Below, piece after piece: positions 8,065 through 15,421 of a stretch of 38,183 nt of DNA; position 1 is the stretch's first letter; each line of letters opens with the position of its first letter. The translations under genes were made by a program, and so were the position numbers. The DNA is from Sutterella sp. (GTDB lineage: Bacteria; Pseudomonadota; Gammaproteobacteria; Burkholderiales; Burkholderiaceae_F): contig JAHHRH010000012.1 in the NCBI GenBank assembly GCA_020025915.1, positions 1-38,183 of the forward strand. The letters run 5' to 3'. The notes under the pieces are model-generated. The model searched no databases, was not told the DNA's origin, and saw only the letters and a program-made list of their open reading frames with translations.

Positions 8065-8598
8065 ATGATTATCGATCACATTGAACCCACCGCTGAAGAA
8101 GCTACCAAGATTGCAGAAATGATGAGTGCCAAGTATCCGGTGACTATCAGTACTGTGGCCAAGAAGCTTGGAATGACCGAACTAGAAGCCGCTCGCCGTA
8201 TGCCGGTCGACATGATCCGCTTTGTGAAGGGCGACATGGCCGAAAGCTTCGACGAACTTTGGGAAGCTCTGTGCGATTGGGAAAAGGCTACGCTTTTCAT
8301 CCTTCACGGCGGTCATGTTTTTGAAATTGCCGCAAAGCTCTCGAAGGGCAAGCGTGCTCAGGGTTACTACAACATTCTCGCCAGGGATGCCGTGGTGGGC
8401 GGTCATTTGAATTATGAAAATGTAGCTGCCGCCGCCTTTATGATGATGCCTTTCATGGGGCGCGAATCCTTGTCCGTTCAGTTCTTCGGTAACGACGGCA
8501 AGTGCTCCTTCTCGGTGTACGCCGGCCGTGAAAACCACCAGATCATCGAAAGCGTGAAGGAAGCCTTCATGCGTGATCGCGATTCCTTCTGCGCTTAA
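8065..8598 (+). CDS. hutX: HutX/ChuX family cytosolic heme carrier
   Basis: 177 aa from the ATG at 8065, chosen because AAAGGA lies at about 8050-8055; an upstream in-frame start inside the ATPase gene is less likely. The sequence FVKGDMAESFDELWEAL, then ILHGGHVFEIAAKLSKGK and LNYENVAAAAFMMMPFMG, fits the ChuX/HutX family, whose members bind heme and hand it to heme-degrading enzymes. The N-terminal part (VTISTVAKKLGM) resembles a small helix-turn-helix segment. It likely passes heme from the ECF importer to HutW. Confidence 0.82.
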   Translation: MIIDHIEPTAEEATKIAEMMSAKYPVTISTVAKKLGMTELEAARRMPVDMIRFVKGDMAESFDELWEALCDWEKATLFILHGGHVFEIAAKLSKGKRAQGYYNILARDAVVGGHLNYENVAAAAFMMMPFMGRESLSVQFFGNDGKCSFSVYAGRENHQIIESVKEAFMRDRDSFCA

Positions 8599-8635
8599 TT
8601 TCAACGGTATCCCCTTCAGTTAAGGACGAGTGAAA

Positions 8636-9142
8636 ATGACTAAGCCTCTCGTTATTTGTTCCTCTTCTACGGGTAACACCAGCATCATCGCTCACGCCGT
8701 AGCCGACGTTGCCGGTACCGTCATTACCGCGGCCGACGCTCTCCCTGACGATCTCTCCGACTTCAATCCTGTTTGCCTTTGCTTCTGGTGCGACCGCGGT
8801 ATGGCTCCGGAAGACATCAAAGCGATCGCCCCGAGGTTTGAAAAGAAGCAGATTGCCTGCTTCTGCACGATGGGTGGCGATCCGACGGCGGAACGTGCAG
8901 TTGCTTGGATGGAAAAGACCGCAAAGGAACTCGTTGAAGCGGGTTGTTGCAATACGCTCGAAGCTACCTTCCTCTGCCGCGGCCGTATTGATCCGGAACT
9001 CTTTGCTCGCATGTCTGCCATGATGGGCGGTAAGGACGATCCGGCCCGTCAGGCTCGACGCGACGCATCCGAAACGCATCCGGACCGTCTCGATGTTCTG
9101 AATGCACAGGAACTTTATAAGAAGACCTTCGGTCAGCACTAA
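8636..9142 (+). CDS. Small flavodoxin-like protein (BilS/HmuF kind), likely electron donor to HutW
   Basis: 168 aa from ATG 8636; AAGGA at 8622-8626 favours this over the GTG at 8630. SSSTGNTS near residue 9 is the FMN phosphate-binding loop of flavodoxins. The remainder (FWCDRGMAPED, FCTMGGDP, FLCRGRIDPELFARM, THPDRLDVLNA) matches the pattern of the flavodoxin family found with bilirubin reductase (BilS) and with heme operons of Fusobacterium. HutW-type enzymes need reducing electrons, so this protein is a good candidate donor. The pairing is inference from position. Confidence 0.7.
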   Translation: MTKPLVICSSSTGNTSIIAHAVADVAGTVITAADALPDDLSDFNPVCLCFWCDRGMAPEDIKAIAPRFEKKQIACFCTMGGDPTAERAVAWMEKTAKELVEAGCCNTLEATFLCRGRIDPELFARMSAMMGGKDDPARQARRDASETHPDRLDVLNAQELYKKTFGQH

Positions 9143-9166
9143 TCAGCATAGTGGGTGGAAAAGAAA

Positions 9167-9832
9167 ATGGACTTCTCGGCAGACAGTCTCAGTCATATTT
9201 ACGAAATGATCGGACCGGCGGGCGTTGTGCTTGTTCTGGTAGCGATTTTTGCGCTTTACATTTCCGTTTGGCAGATCATCTACATGACGGCCGTGTGGCG
9301 CAACTTCAAGCGTGACTTCCTCGATTTGGAACGCGGTCGTGACCGTTGCCTTCGCAACATCGATCCGAAGCGCGCGAATCCTTTGATTCGCATCATTTAC
9401 GAAATCGTGAAAATCCACGGCGATCACTCGGACGACATCCGTGCCGAAGTGGGCTATCTTTTCCACCGCAACTTTAAGCGCGTGACGAACGGCCTGTACT
9501 GGCTGAAGCTGATTTCCGTCATTGCCCCCTTGCTCGGTCTTCTCGGAACTGTCTGGGGCATGATTGACGTCTTCCAGCATATGTCCGATATGTCTAAAGC
9601 CAATGCCGACGTGTTGGCAAGCGGCATCTGGGAAGCCTTAATCACGACCGTGATGGGCTTGGTCGTTGCCATTCCGACTTTGATGGCTTACTACTACCTG
9701 ATGCTGAAGCTTCGCGGTTTCCACATCGAAGCCATCGAGCACAGCTATCGTGCCCTTGAAGTGGTTCGCAAGCTCCGTGCTGGCAAGGCGGGTGTGAAGG
9801 CCGACAACGCAGAAAATGACTCGATTCACTAA
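9167..9832 (+). CDS. exbB: ExbB/TolQ-type proton channel subunit
   Basis: 221 aa from the ATG at 9167 (GGGTGG upstream; a GTG at 9155 is an alternative). Three membrane segments: about 16-40, 110-135 and 153-178. The conserved APLLGLLGTVWGMI (120-133) and WEALITTVMGLVVAIP (155-170) are MotA/TolQ/ExbB signatures. With ExbD and TonB it turns the proton gradient into outer-membrane energy for the receptor at 3017-5089. Since exbD and tonB follow immediately, ExbB rather than TolQ is the better name. Confidence 0.88.
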   Translation: MDFSADSLSHIYEMIGPAGVVLVLVAIFALYISVWQIIYMTAVWRNFKRDFLDLERGRDRCLRNIDPKRANPLIRIIYEIVKIHGDHSDDIRAEVGYLFHRNFKRVTNGLYWLKLISVIAPLLGLLGTVWGMIDVFQHMSDMSKANADVLASGIWEALITTVMGLVVAIPTLMAYYYLMLKLRGFHIEAIEHSYRALEVVRKLRAGKAGVKADNAENDSIH

Positions 9833-9843
9833 GGAGGAGCGGT

Positions 9844-10281
9844 ATGGATTCAGGATTGTTCGGCAATTTTGATGAAGAGCCTCAGATCGACCTGACGCCG
9901 CTGATCGACTGTCTCTTTATGCTCATTATCTTCTTCGTGTTGACGATGAGCTTCTCGCGTCCGGTTCTCGAAATTGTGCTCCCCGAAGCTCAGTATGCCG
10001 AAGTCGGTCAGGAGCGTAACGAGCTGCTTCTTTGCGTCAAAGACGACGGCAAGCTCTACATTAAAGAAGAGTCCGTCACGATCGAAGAGCTCGGAGTCCG
10101 TTTGGATGCCGATCCGGATAAGCTCCTGAACATCTACATGGATGAAAAGGCGCCCTTTGCTTCCTTCGTAGAAGTTCTCGACTTGGCGAAGGTGAAGCGT
10201 TCCGGTCGTTTCGTGATCAGTACGCGTACCGATGGTGAACCTGCCCAGGCAAAGAAGGAGAGTGCCGATGGTCTCAAATGA
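9844..10281 (+). CDS. exbD: ExbD biopolymer transport protein
   Basis: 145 aa with a single N-terminal membrane helix. IDLTPLIDCLFMLIIFF (residues 15-31) contains Asp22, equivalent to the essential proton-carrying Asp25 of E. coli ExbD. The periplasmic part follows. AAGGAGGAGC just upstream is a very strong ribosome binding site. The last 14 bases overlap tonB. Confidence 0.88.
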   Translation: MDSGLFGNFDEEPQIDLTPLIDCLFMLIIFFVLTMSFSRPVLEIVLPEAQYAEVGQERNELLLCVKDDGKLYIKEESVTIEELGVRLDADPDKLLNIYMDEKAPFASFVEVLDLAKVKRSGRFVISTRTDGEPAQAKKESADGLK

Positions 10282-11029
10282 GTCCATTCGAGCCACCAAG
10301 CTTGCGCGAGGAATCGTCGCGGTTGTTGTGGGCGGTGTGCTCCTTTTTTTGACAACCGATTTCGTTCAGCAGCACTTTGCGGTTCCGAGTCTGCCGGTCG
10401 GGCTGCTTCGTGAAAAAATCGTATTGACCCAGATGATCGAAGAGGTTCCGCAGGTCAAGAAGGAAAAGCTGATCGAACATACGGTTGACGAAAGCGACTA
10501 TGCCGTCAAGACGCCGCCTAAAGTTGAACCGCCTCCTGAGCCCGTGAAGCCTAAGGTGGAACCGAAACCGAAACCGAAGCCCAAGCCCAAGCCTCAGCCT
10601 AAGCCGAAACCCAAACCCAAGGTGAAGCCGAAGCCCGCTCCAGAACCTCAGGTCGAGCCGCCTCAGGAACCTGTCGGTACGGGTGACAGGGGTGTTGCTA
10701 CTGGTTCCGCTCAGTCTGTTGCTTCCGATATGGCCGGCAATGCTGCTCAGGGGGAGGCAGACATGGCGATTGCTATGATCGTGGCTGAAATTGAAAAGCG
10801 AAAGAAGTACCCGCGTCGAGCTCGTCAGACGAACCAGGAAGGTACTGTGTTGCTCACGATCCAGATCAATCGATTTGGATCTGTAATCTCGGTGGACTTT
10901 GCTCAGAAGGCTCGTTCTTCGCTTTTGAATCTCGCTGCGATGAAGGCTGCTGACAAGCTCATTGGTCGTCAGCTCCCTGTCAAGCGCGAACTCACGGTCC
11001 GGGTGCCTGTGGTTTTTGAATTGAAGTAA
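10268..11029 (+). CDS. tonB: TonB energy-transducing protein
   Basis: 253 aa from ATG 10268 (AAGGAG upstream, inside exbD). One membrane helix at about 13-31; a long Pro-Lys/Glu linker (about 82-140) with many PKPK units spans the periplasm; the C-terminal domain begins near residue 175 with KKYPRRARQTNQEGTV, where the YP motif is typical of TonB. It contacts the TonB box of the receptor. The stop codon is only 9 bases from the IS remnant end at 11,039, and no terminator is left in between. Confidence 0.9.
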   Translation: MVSNESIRATKLARGIVAVVVGGVLLFLTTDFVQQHFAVPSLPVGLLREKIVLTQMIEEVPQVKKEKLIEHTVDESDYAVKTPPKVEPPPEPVKPKVEPKPKPKPKPKPQPKPKPKPKVKPKPAPEPQVEPPQEPVGTGDRGVATGSAQSVASDMAGNAAQGEADMAIAMIVAEIEKRKKYPRRARQTNQEGTVLLTIQINRFGSVISVDFAQKARSSLLNLAAMKAADKLIGRQLPVKRELTVRVPVVFELK

Positions 11030-11038
11030 TATTTAAGG

Positions 11039-11247
11039 TCACTGCTGTCCAAAAACCGCGAAATTTGAAAAATGACGCGTATGCGAGAGCTCTTTTCGAG
11101 CATTAGAACTGTTTTGGCGATTTGACCTCCTCAAAATTGCAGGGCTTGTTGGAGAGGCACCCAAAGTGCTTTCTTCGTCTGCATAGGAACAAAGATCTGG
11201 TCGACTAAGCCATTCTGTTAGGTCTTTCATTGTCATGAGGTTCAATC
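11039..11247 (-). repeat. IS4-family right end, right copy (inverted partner of 958-1164)
   Basis: Reverse complement of the left copy, beginning TCACTGCTGTCC at 11,039. The minus strand here encodes the same C-terminal transposase piece (NLMTMKDLTEWLSRPD) without the upstream catalytic part. Homology stops at 11,247, where an IS3-like frame begins. Confidence 0.85.
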
Positions 11248-11339
11248 GCCACAGAGGTTGCAGGACGATGTTCGTCCACAACTAGCTTGGCTGCGTTGAT
11301 GGGAAATTCTTTGGTGTAGATACGGCGTGAAAAGGTTAT
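11248..11339 (-). pseudogene. IS3-type orfA N-terminal stub fused to the IS4 end
   Basis: Minus-strand translation gives FSRRIYTKEFPINAAKLV followed by VDEHRPATSVA, the pattern of the first about 30 residues of IS3-family OrfA (basic R-x-Y-T-x-E-F start, then AAKLV, before the helix-turn-helix). It has no start ATG (ATA at that place) and is cut off exactly where the shared IS4 repeat begins, so it is a dead fragment. Confidence 0.45.
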
Positions 11340-11353
11340 TTAAAAAAGGATGC

Positions 11354-11930
11354 CTGATAGACAGTATTGTGCCCTAACTGGGCATTGCTATCAGATTCAT
11401 TTTTCGTACCCTTATCCCGGATGTCAGAAGGTCATATGTTGAGTGCTTGTTGCAAAGCAAACACTTAACTCTTTGAGAGTTCTATTGACTTTTGTCCTTA
11501 GAACGCTCAATGAGCGTAAAACGCGTAGGTAGAAAAGAGAGCAATCTCTTACCGTTCCGACGCAGACTTCGTTCCTTGCGAAGATTGGGTTACTTCAGTC
11601 TACGTAATGAGAACCGAGACACTCTTGGGTGTTTAGCTCTCGAGTGTTTAGGTGATGTGAACAAGAACAAAACCGCTTTGTGAAGGTGTGGTTTCTTAAT
11701 TGATTTCACAAAGACAAATGATGCTTTTGATACTCTTCGGACGTTTTAGTTCCGAACGGTAGATTTAGCAGATTTTGAGGAACGGTAAAGTTGGCATTCG
11801 AACCCGTTTACGGGTAGCAAGTAACAGGATGCAAGTGCCAGATCGACAAGCGCCTGTTTGGGCGCTGCTGGTAAGAGAGCCTTACAGGCGACGATGAAGA
11901 ACCACCGGCGTAGCCGGTGGTATCTTTTTT
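11354..11930 (+). other. Stem-loop-rich non-coding stretch, possible orphan end of an IS605/TnpB-type element
   Basis: No convincing gene is present. Perfect or near-perfect stems follow one another: CTGATAG/CTATCAG with inner TGCCC/GGGCA (11,354-11,394), AACTCT/AGAGTT (11,467-11,481), CTTTGTGAA/TTCACAAAG (11,676-11,713), TTCGGA/TCCGAA (11,736-11,756), ACCCG/CGGGT (11,802-11,815), AGCGCC/GGCGCT (11,849-11,866), and a terminator at 11,901-11,930. GATGAAGAACCACCGGC at the end resembles right ends of IS200/IS605 elements, whose 3' region makes the TnpB guide RNA. A frame at 11,492-11,683 (TTG start, Arg-rich, no known domain) is not considered a gene. Confidence 0.4.
11901..11930 (+). terminator. 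Strong rho-independent terminator
   Basis: ACCACCGGC (11,901-11,909), loop GTA, GCCGGTGGT (11,913-11,921), then ATCTTTTTTTT. The T-run is on the plus strand, so it ends plus-strand transcripts of the structured stretch. The minus-strand symporter gene, whose stop is at 11,948, would meet the hairpin without a good U-run. Confidence 0.85.
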
Positions 11931-11947
11931 TCACTTAAGGCTTAACC

Positions 11948-13180
11948 TTAATCTTGACCTTCGGTGTAGGGTTCAGAACCCAAGTCACCTTCGAGCTTCG
12001 TGACGGTCACGGCAGCAGCCACGTCACCGACCACGTTAATCGACGTACGAATCATGTCGAGAATACGGTCAACACCAGCAATCAAAGCCACGGCTTCAAG
12101 CGGGATACCAACCTGCGTGAAGATGATGGTCGTCATGATGAGACCTGCGCCTGGTACACCAGCGGTACCAATAGCGGCCAAGACACCCATCAACACGATG
12201 GTGAGCTGGTCGCCCATGGTGAGCGGAAGACCATACACTTCAGCGGCGAAGATGGCACACACACCCATGTAAATGGCCGTACCGTTCATGTTGATGGTAT
12301 TGCCAAGTGGGATAGAGAAGGACGAAATGGCCTTCGTGGCACCCAACTTACGAGCGGCATTCAAGTTGGCTGGCAAAGCGGCAGCAGACGAGCAGGTCGT
12401 GAAAGCGACGAGCCACGGTTCGAAGATGCCCTTCAAGAAGGTCATGATCGGAATACCCGTGATGATGCGAACCATCGGCAAAAGAATGAAGCAAACAAAG
12501 ACGATCGTTGCTAAGAAGGCCGTAAGGATCAAAGCACCCAATGGGAGTAGAACAGCTAAACCGTGACGGCTAACCGTGAAGGAGATCAAGCCGAACACAC
12601 CGATCGGAGCGTAGAGCATGACCATGTGCGTCACACGGATCATGACGTCACCAACGACTTCGAAGAAGTTGAGAACGACTTTACCGCGTTCACCTAAACC
12701 CGAAAGCGCGAAGCCAAAGATCACAGCAAAGAAGATGATCTGAAGCATGGAGCCGTTAGACATAGCTTCCATCGGGTTAATCGGCACAATAGCCAATAAG
12801 GTCTGAACCAGCGGTGGGGCAACGACCTCTTTGGCCTTCAGACCTTCGGTGGAGAGGTCAAGTCCGAGGCCTGGCTGAATCATGCCGGCAAAGAAAAGAC
12901 CAGCAGCCACGGCAATACCCGTAGTGATGGCATAAACAAGAAGAACCTTAACGGCAACACGTCCAAGTTTAGACGTATCAGAAATCCCGGCAGCGCCAGC
13001 AATAATCGTAGCGAGTACCAACGGTACCACGACCATGCGGATCAATCGAATGAAAAGGTCGCCGAGCGGCTGGAGCCAGGTCTGAGCGAAAGATGAATCG
13101 ACAATTGCACCGACGACAATACCGAGTGCAAGACCGATCATCATTTGCCAGGCCAGACTAATTTTCATTTTGGAGGACAT
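11948..13180 (-). CDS. DAACS-family cation symporter for acidic amino acids or dicarboxylates (GltP/DctA type)
   Basis: 410 aa from the ATG at 13,180, chosen because AGGGG lies eight bases upstream; a GTG at 13,189 is possible. The serine-rich hairpin TTCSSAAALPAN, the helix-7 signature NMNGTAIY, hairpin GTAGVPGAG and helix-8 DRILDMIRTSINVVGD are all present. In helix 8 the Arg, Thr, Asn and Asp positions that hold the acidic side chain in Glt-type transporters are kept, supporting aspartate, glutamate or a C4-dicarboxylate as substrate. The helix-7 motif is NMNGT rather than the more common NMDGT, touching a cation-site residue. Inner-membrane protein; single-gene unit. Confidence 0.85.
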   Translation of the reverse strand: MSSKMKISLAWQMMIGLALGIVVGAIVDSSFAQTWLQPLGDLFIRLIRMVVVPLVLATIIAGAAGISDTSKLGRVAVKVLLVYAITTGIAVAAGLFFAGMIQPGLGLDLSTEGLKAKEVVAPPLVQTLLAIVPINPMEAMSNGSMLQIIFFAVIFGFALSGLGERGKVVLNFFEVVGDVMIRVTHMVMLYAPIGVFGLISFTVSRHGLAVLLPLGALILTAFLATIVFVCFILLPMVRIITGIPIMTFLKGIFEPWLVAFTTCSSAAALPANLNAARKLGATKAISSFSIPLGNTINMNGTAIYMGVCAIFAAEVYGLPLTMGDQLTIVLMGVLAAIGTAGVPGAGLIMTTIIFTQVGIPLEAVALIAGVDRILDMIRTSINVVGDVAAAVTVTKLEGDLGSEPYTEGQD

Positions 13181-13189
13181 ATTCTCCAC

Positions 13190-13565
13190 CCCTAGCTGTT
13201 GTTACTTTTTATGTTGTCGCCATGCATCCAACGAGGACGCATGGAGACGTGACAGGAATTGTTCCTGCCTTGATTCCGATTCTATTGCCCTCTGTCTTAT
13301 ATAAGACCTAGGGTAAACACGCAAATAGTATGATGTAGATCTTAAGCAAAATCGCGCACAAACCGTTGACTGATTGAAATGTATTGAAAAATAGGTTTAC
13401 AGGTTGCTTTTTATCAATGAATCGGAAGTTACTTTTTATCTATAAATCGATTAAAGTCAATAGAAATAACATATTGGTCGCGTCAAAGTCCTTCTGAAAT
13501 GGCGACTTTAGATAAAATATCTCATTCACTTTTTTCGAGGTTTCTCCCTTGAACATCATGGTGTT
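13190..13565. other. Divergent intergenic region between symporter and ZIP genes
   Basis: 376 bases, AT-rich, with no gene seen. It must hold the promoters of both divergent genes, but no single promoter stands out. It contains a pair of 22-base direct repeats (13,403-13,449) and a partial third match, GTTACTTTTTAT, at 13,201-13,212. Confidence 0.6.
13403..13449 (+). repeat. Two 22-base direct repeats, 25-base period
   Basis: 13,403-13,424 and 13,428-13,449 share 19 of 22 bases. The common pattern is GTTRCTTTTTATC followed by WATRAATCG. A 25-base period between starts puts the two copies roughly on the same face after about 2.4 turns, so it is not exact helical phasing. Possible binding sites for a regulator of the ZIP or symporter gene; no regulator is identified. 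Confidence 0.55.
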
Positions 13566-14393
13566 ATGAGCATTCTTTTTCATATTTTGGCCGCTGGCCT
13601 TTTGACCCGAACGGTTGCCGTAGGTATTGCGGCCTTGCTATCTTGTCGATGGTTGGCTGGGTTATCCGAACAATTGTTGGCGATGGCTTGCGGGTTGTTG
13701 ACGACCATTGCTTTAACGCATCTCATTCCTGAGGCGATGGAAATGCCCGGGGTTGAGCCGCACGATTTGGGGCTCGTGATGCTAGGCACGATTTTTGTGT
13801 TTTTGGTGATTGAGTGCTGCGTGTTACATCACAGCCATACGCAAGGTGCCAAACATGAAGATAAAGCCACCGCGACGGCTGTGATGACGGGAGCCGCCCT
13901 ACATAATGTGGTCGATGGTGTTTTGATTGCAAGCACGTTTATGATGGATGAACGTGCTGGGTGGCTCGTCGCTTTCGCTGTCTGTAGTCATGAGATCCCA
14001 CAAGTGACGGGCTACATGGTGATTTTGCGTAATTGTGGGTTTACGGTTCGCCGTGCGGTGCTCTGGTGTGCGCTCGCCGCTTTCGCAGCGATTCTAGGGA
14101 GTGTGCTTGGTTGGGCGGCGGTGAGTTTAAGCCGTGAGATTTTGCCTTATGCCTTAGCGGCCTCAGCGGCATCCTTTCTCTTTATTACATTGCACGCGCT
14201 GTTGCCTGAAGTTTTTCGCGATCACGTTTTGCCTCGTCAAGGGGCACGTCAGTTGGTGCTTTTTGCCTTGGGCATTTTGTTGAGTACGGTGATTTTAGGA
14301 CTAGACCATGGTCACGACCACGGTCATGACCAAACCCCAGCGGTAGAAGAGGCTGTGCGCACCGAAATACCCGTCGATGCGCACACGCATTAA
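13566..14393 (+). CDS. ZIP-family divalent metal transporter
   Basis: 275 aa, about eight membrane helices. HNVVDG (113-118) in helix 4 and HEIPQ (142-146) in helix 5 are ZIP metal-site motifs. His-rich segments HHSHTQGAKHE (88-98) and DHGHDHGHDQ near the C-terminus are likely metal-sensing or buffering loops. Related proteins usually read HEIPQE and then G-D; here it is HEIPQVTGY, so one metal ligand position is changed. Zinc is the likeliest substrate, iron or manganese possible. There is no clear ribosome binding site before the ATG. The stop overlaps the convergent EamA gene stop by 4 bases. Confidence 0.8.
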   Translation: MSILFHILAAGLLTRTVAVGIAALLSCRWLAGLSEQLLAMACGLLTTIALTHLIPEAMEMPGVEPHDLGLVMLGTIFVFLVIECCVLHHSHTQGAKHEDKATATAVMTGAALHNVVDGVLIASTFMMDERAGWLVAFAVCSHEIPQVTGYMVILRNCGFTVRRAVLWCALAAFAAILGSVLGWAAVSLSREILPYALAASAASFLFITLHALLPEVFRDHVLPRQGARQLVLFALGILLSTVILGLDHGHDHGHDQTPAVEEAVRTEIPVDAHTH

Positions 14394-15253
14394 GATTTCT
14401 TTTTGCGACTCATGAGCGCAGCCCAAACACCCGCGATCATGATGAGTGTGATGCCAATGGCACTCATGAGTCCAATGGGCTCATTAAAGAACCATGTACC
14501 AAAGCAGGCGGCAAAGACGATCGCAGAATATTGAAAGACGGCCGTGAGGAGGGTATTGTCGCTTCCCCAAGCGCGGGTCATGGCAAGTTGTGCGCCCGTT
14601 GCGGTGACGGCCATGCCTATGAGGGCTGGGACGTTGTCGAGCGTGACGGGTGTCATGCTGCCTGTGAGGCACAGGTGACCTACAAGCCCCCAAACGGTGC
14701 CAAACAGGGTGAAATAAAAGACGATACGCCACTCAGGCTCATTCATACGTGTGAGTTCACGAACTTGAAAGTAGGCGAGTGCAGCAAAAAAGCCAGACGT
14801 GAGGCCAATCAGGGCAGGGGCCATTTGACCTGGTTGCAATTCGGGCTTCAGAACCAAGGTGACACCTAAGAAACCTAACACCACGGCAGCAGCACTTGCA
14901 CGGTTAAAGGTTTCGCCATGACGTACAGCTAACACAATGACAATGAGTGCCATATACAAAGGACTCGTATAGTTAAGTGTCATAGCGGTGCCTAAGGGGA
15001 GTCTTGCAATGGCATAAAACCAAATGGTGAGCGCAAAGGTCCCTAAAAAGCTTCGCATCAAGTGTGCACGCATGAGCGGCGTTTTGACGGTTTGACCTTG
15101 ATAGGCCACCCAAGCCCAAATGACGATCACGCCAAAGAGCGAACGGTAAAAAACGAGCTCTAAGGACGAAAAGTCTGAGGCTCCCATGCGAGCAAAGGCA
15201 GCCATCATGGCAAAAAGGAGTGATGCAAGTAGCATCCAAAAGCTTTTGATCAT
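14390..15253 (-). CDS. EamA/DMT-family permease
   Basis: 287 aa from ATG 15,253 (MIKSFWMLLASLLFAMM), which places the first membrane helix at the N-terminus as in the family; the open frame extends to an ATG at 15,376 but the extra 41 residues look unlike membrane protein. Ten predicted helices in two repeated halves are typical of the drug/metabolite transporter superfamily. Helix 3-4 region SLELVFYRSLFGVIVI is a usual EamA feature. Substrate unknown; such proteins export amino acids or metabolites. It lies alone and converges with the ZIP gene. Confidence 0.8.
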   Translation of the reverse strand: MIKSFWMLLASLLFAMMAAFARMGASDFSSLELVFYRSLFGVIVIWAWVAYQGQTVKTPLMRAHLMRSFLGTFALTIWFYAIARLPLGTAMTLNYTSPLYMALIVIVLAVRHGETFNRASAAAVVLGFLGVTLVLKPELQPGQMAPALIGLTSGFFAALAYFQVRELTRMNEPEWRIVFYFTLFGTVWGLVGHLCLTGSMTPVTLDNVPALIGMAVTATGAQLAMTRAWGSDNTLLTAVFQYSAIVFAACFGTWFFNEPIGLMSAIGITLIMIAGVWAALMSRKKKS

Positions 15254-15421
15254 GCGAACACGAAGTTTTTTTGTGAAAGTGCTCAAGATTAACGCGATTG
15301 TGCGTTGAGTGCTACTAGAAATGGCTAAGGTTTCGTTAAAATGCAAAGTACCTAGATCCTGTCGAGCAGTGTTCATTAAAAGTGAATTCTGTTAAGGGTT
15401 TTGTCAAGGAAATGTGAAAGA

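Larger units (their letters stand above)
958..11247. mobile_element. Composite-transposon-like heme island between inverted IS4 ends
   Basis: The ten heme genes lie between two inverted copies of the same IS4-family end (958-1164 and 11,039-11,247), both with their transposase 3' ends facing the cargo. Such a layout is that of a composite transposon or of an IS-mediated capture. Neither copy encodes a working transposase, so the unit is immobile now. Codon use in the cargo (few TTA Leu codons) looks different from the genes after 13,566. Flanking target duplications cannot be judged because outer IS ends are missing. Confidence 0.55.

Noticed and set aside
10520..10660. Short tandem repeats resembling a satellite
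   Set aside because: They encode the Pro-Lys linker of TonB, a normal feature of that protein.
11492..11683. 63-codon frame with TTG start
   Set aside because: Arg-rich, no ribosome site or family, and it runs through several stem-loops; treated as non-coding.
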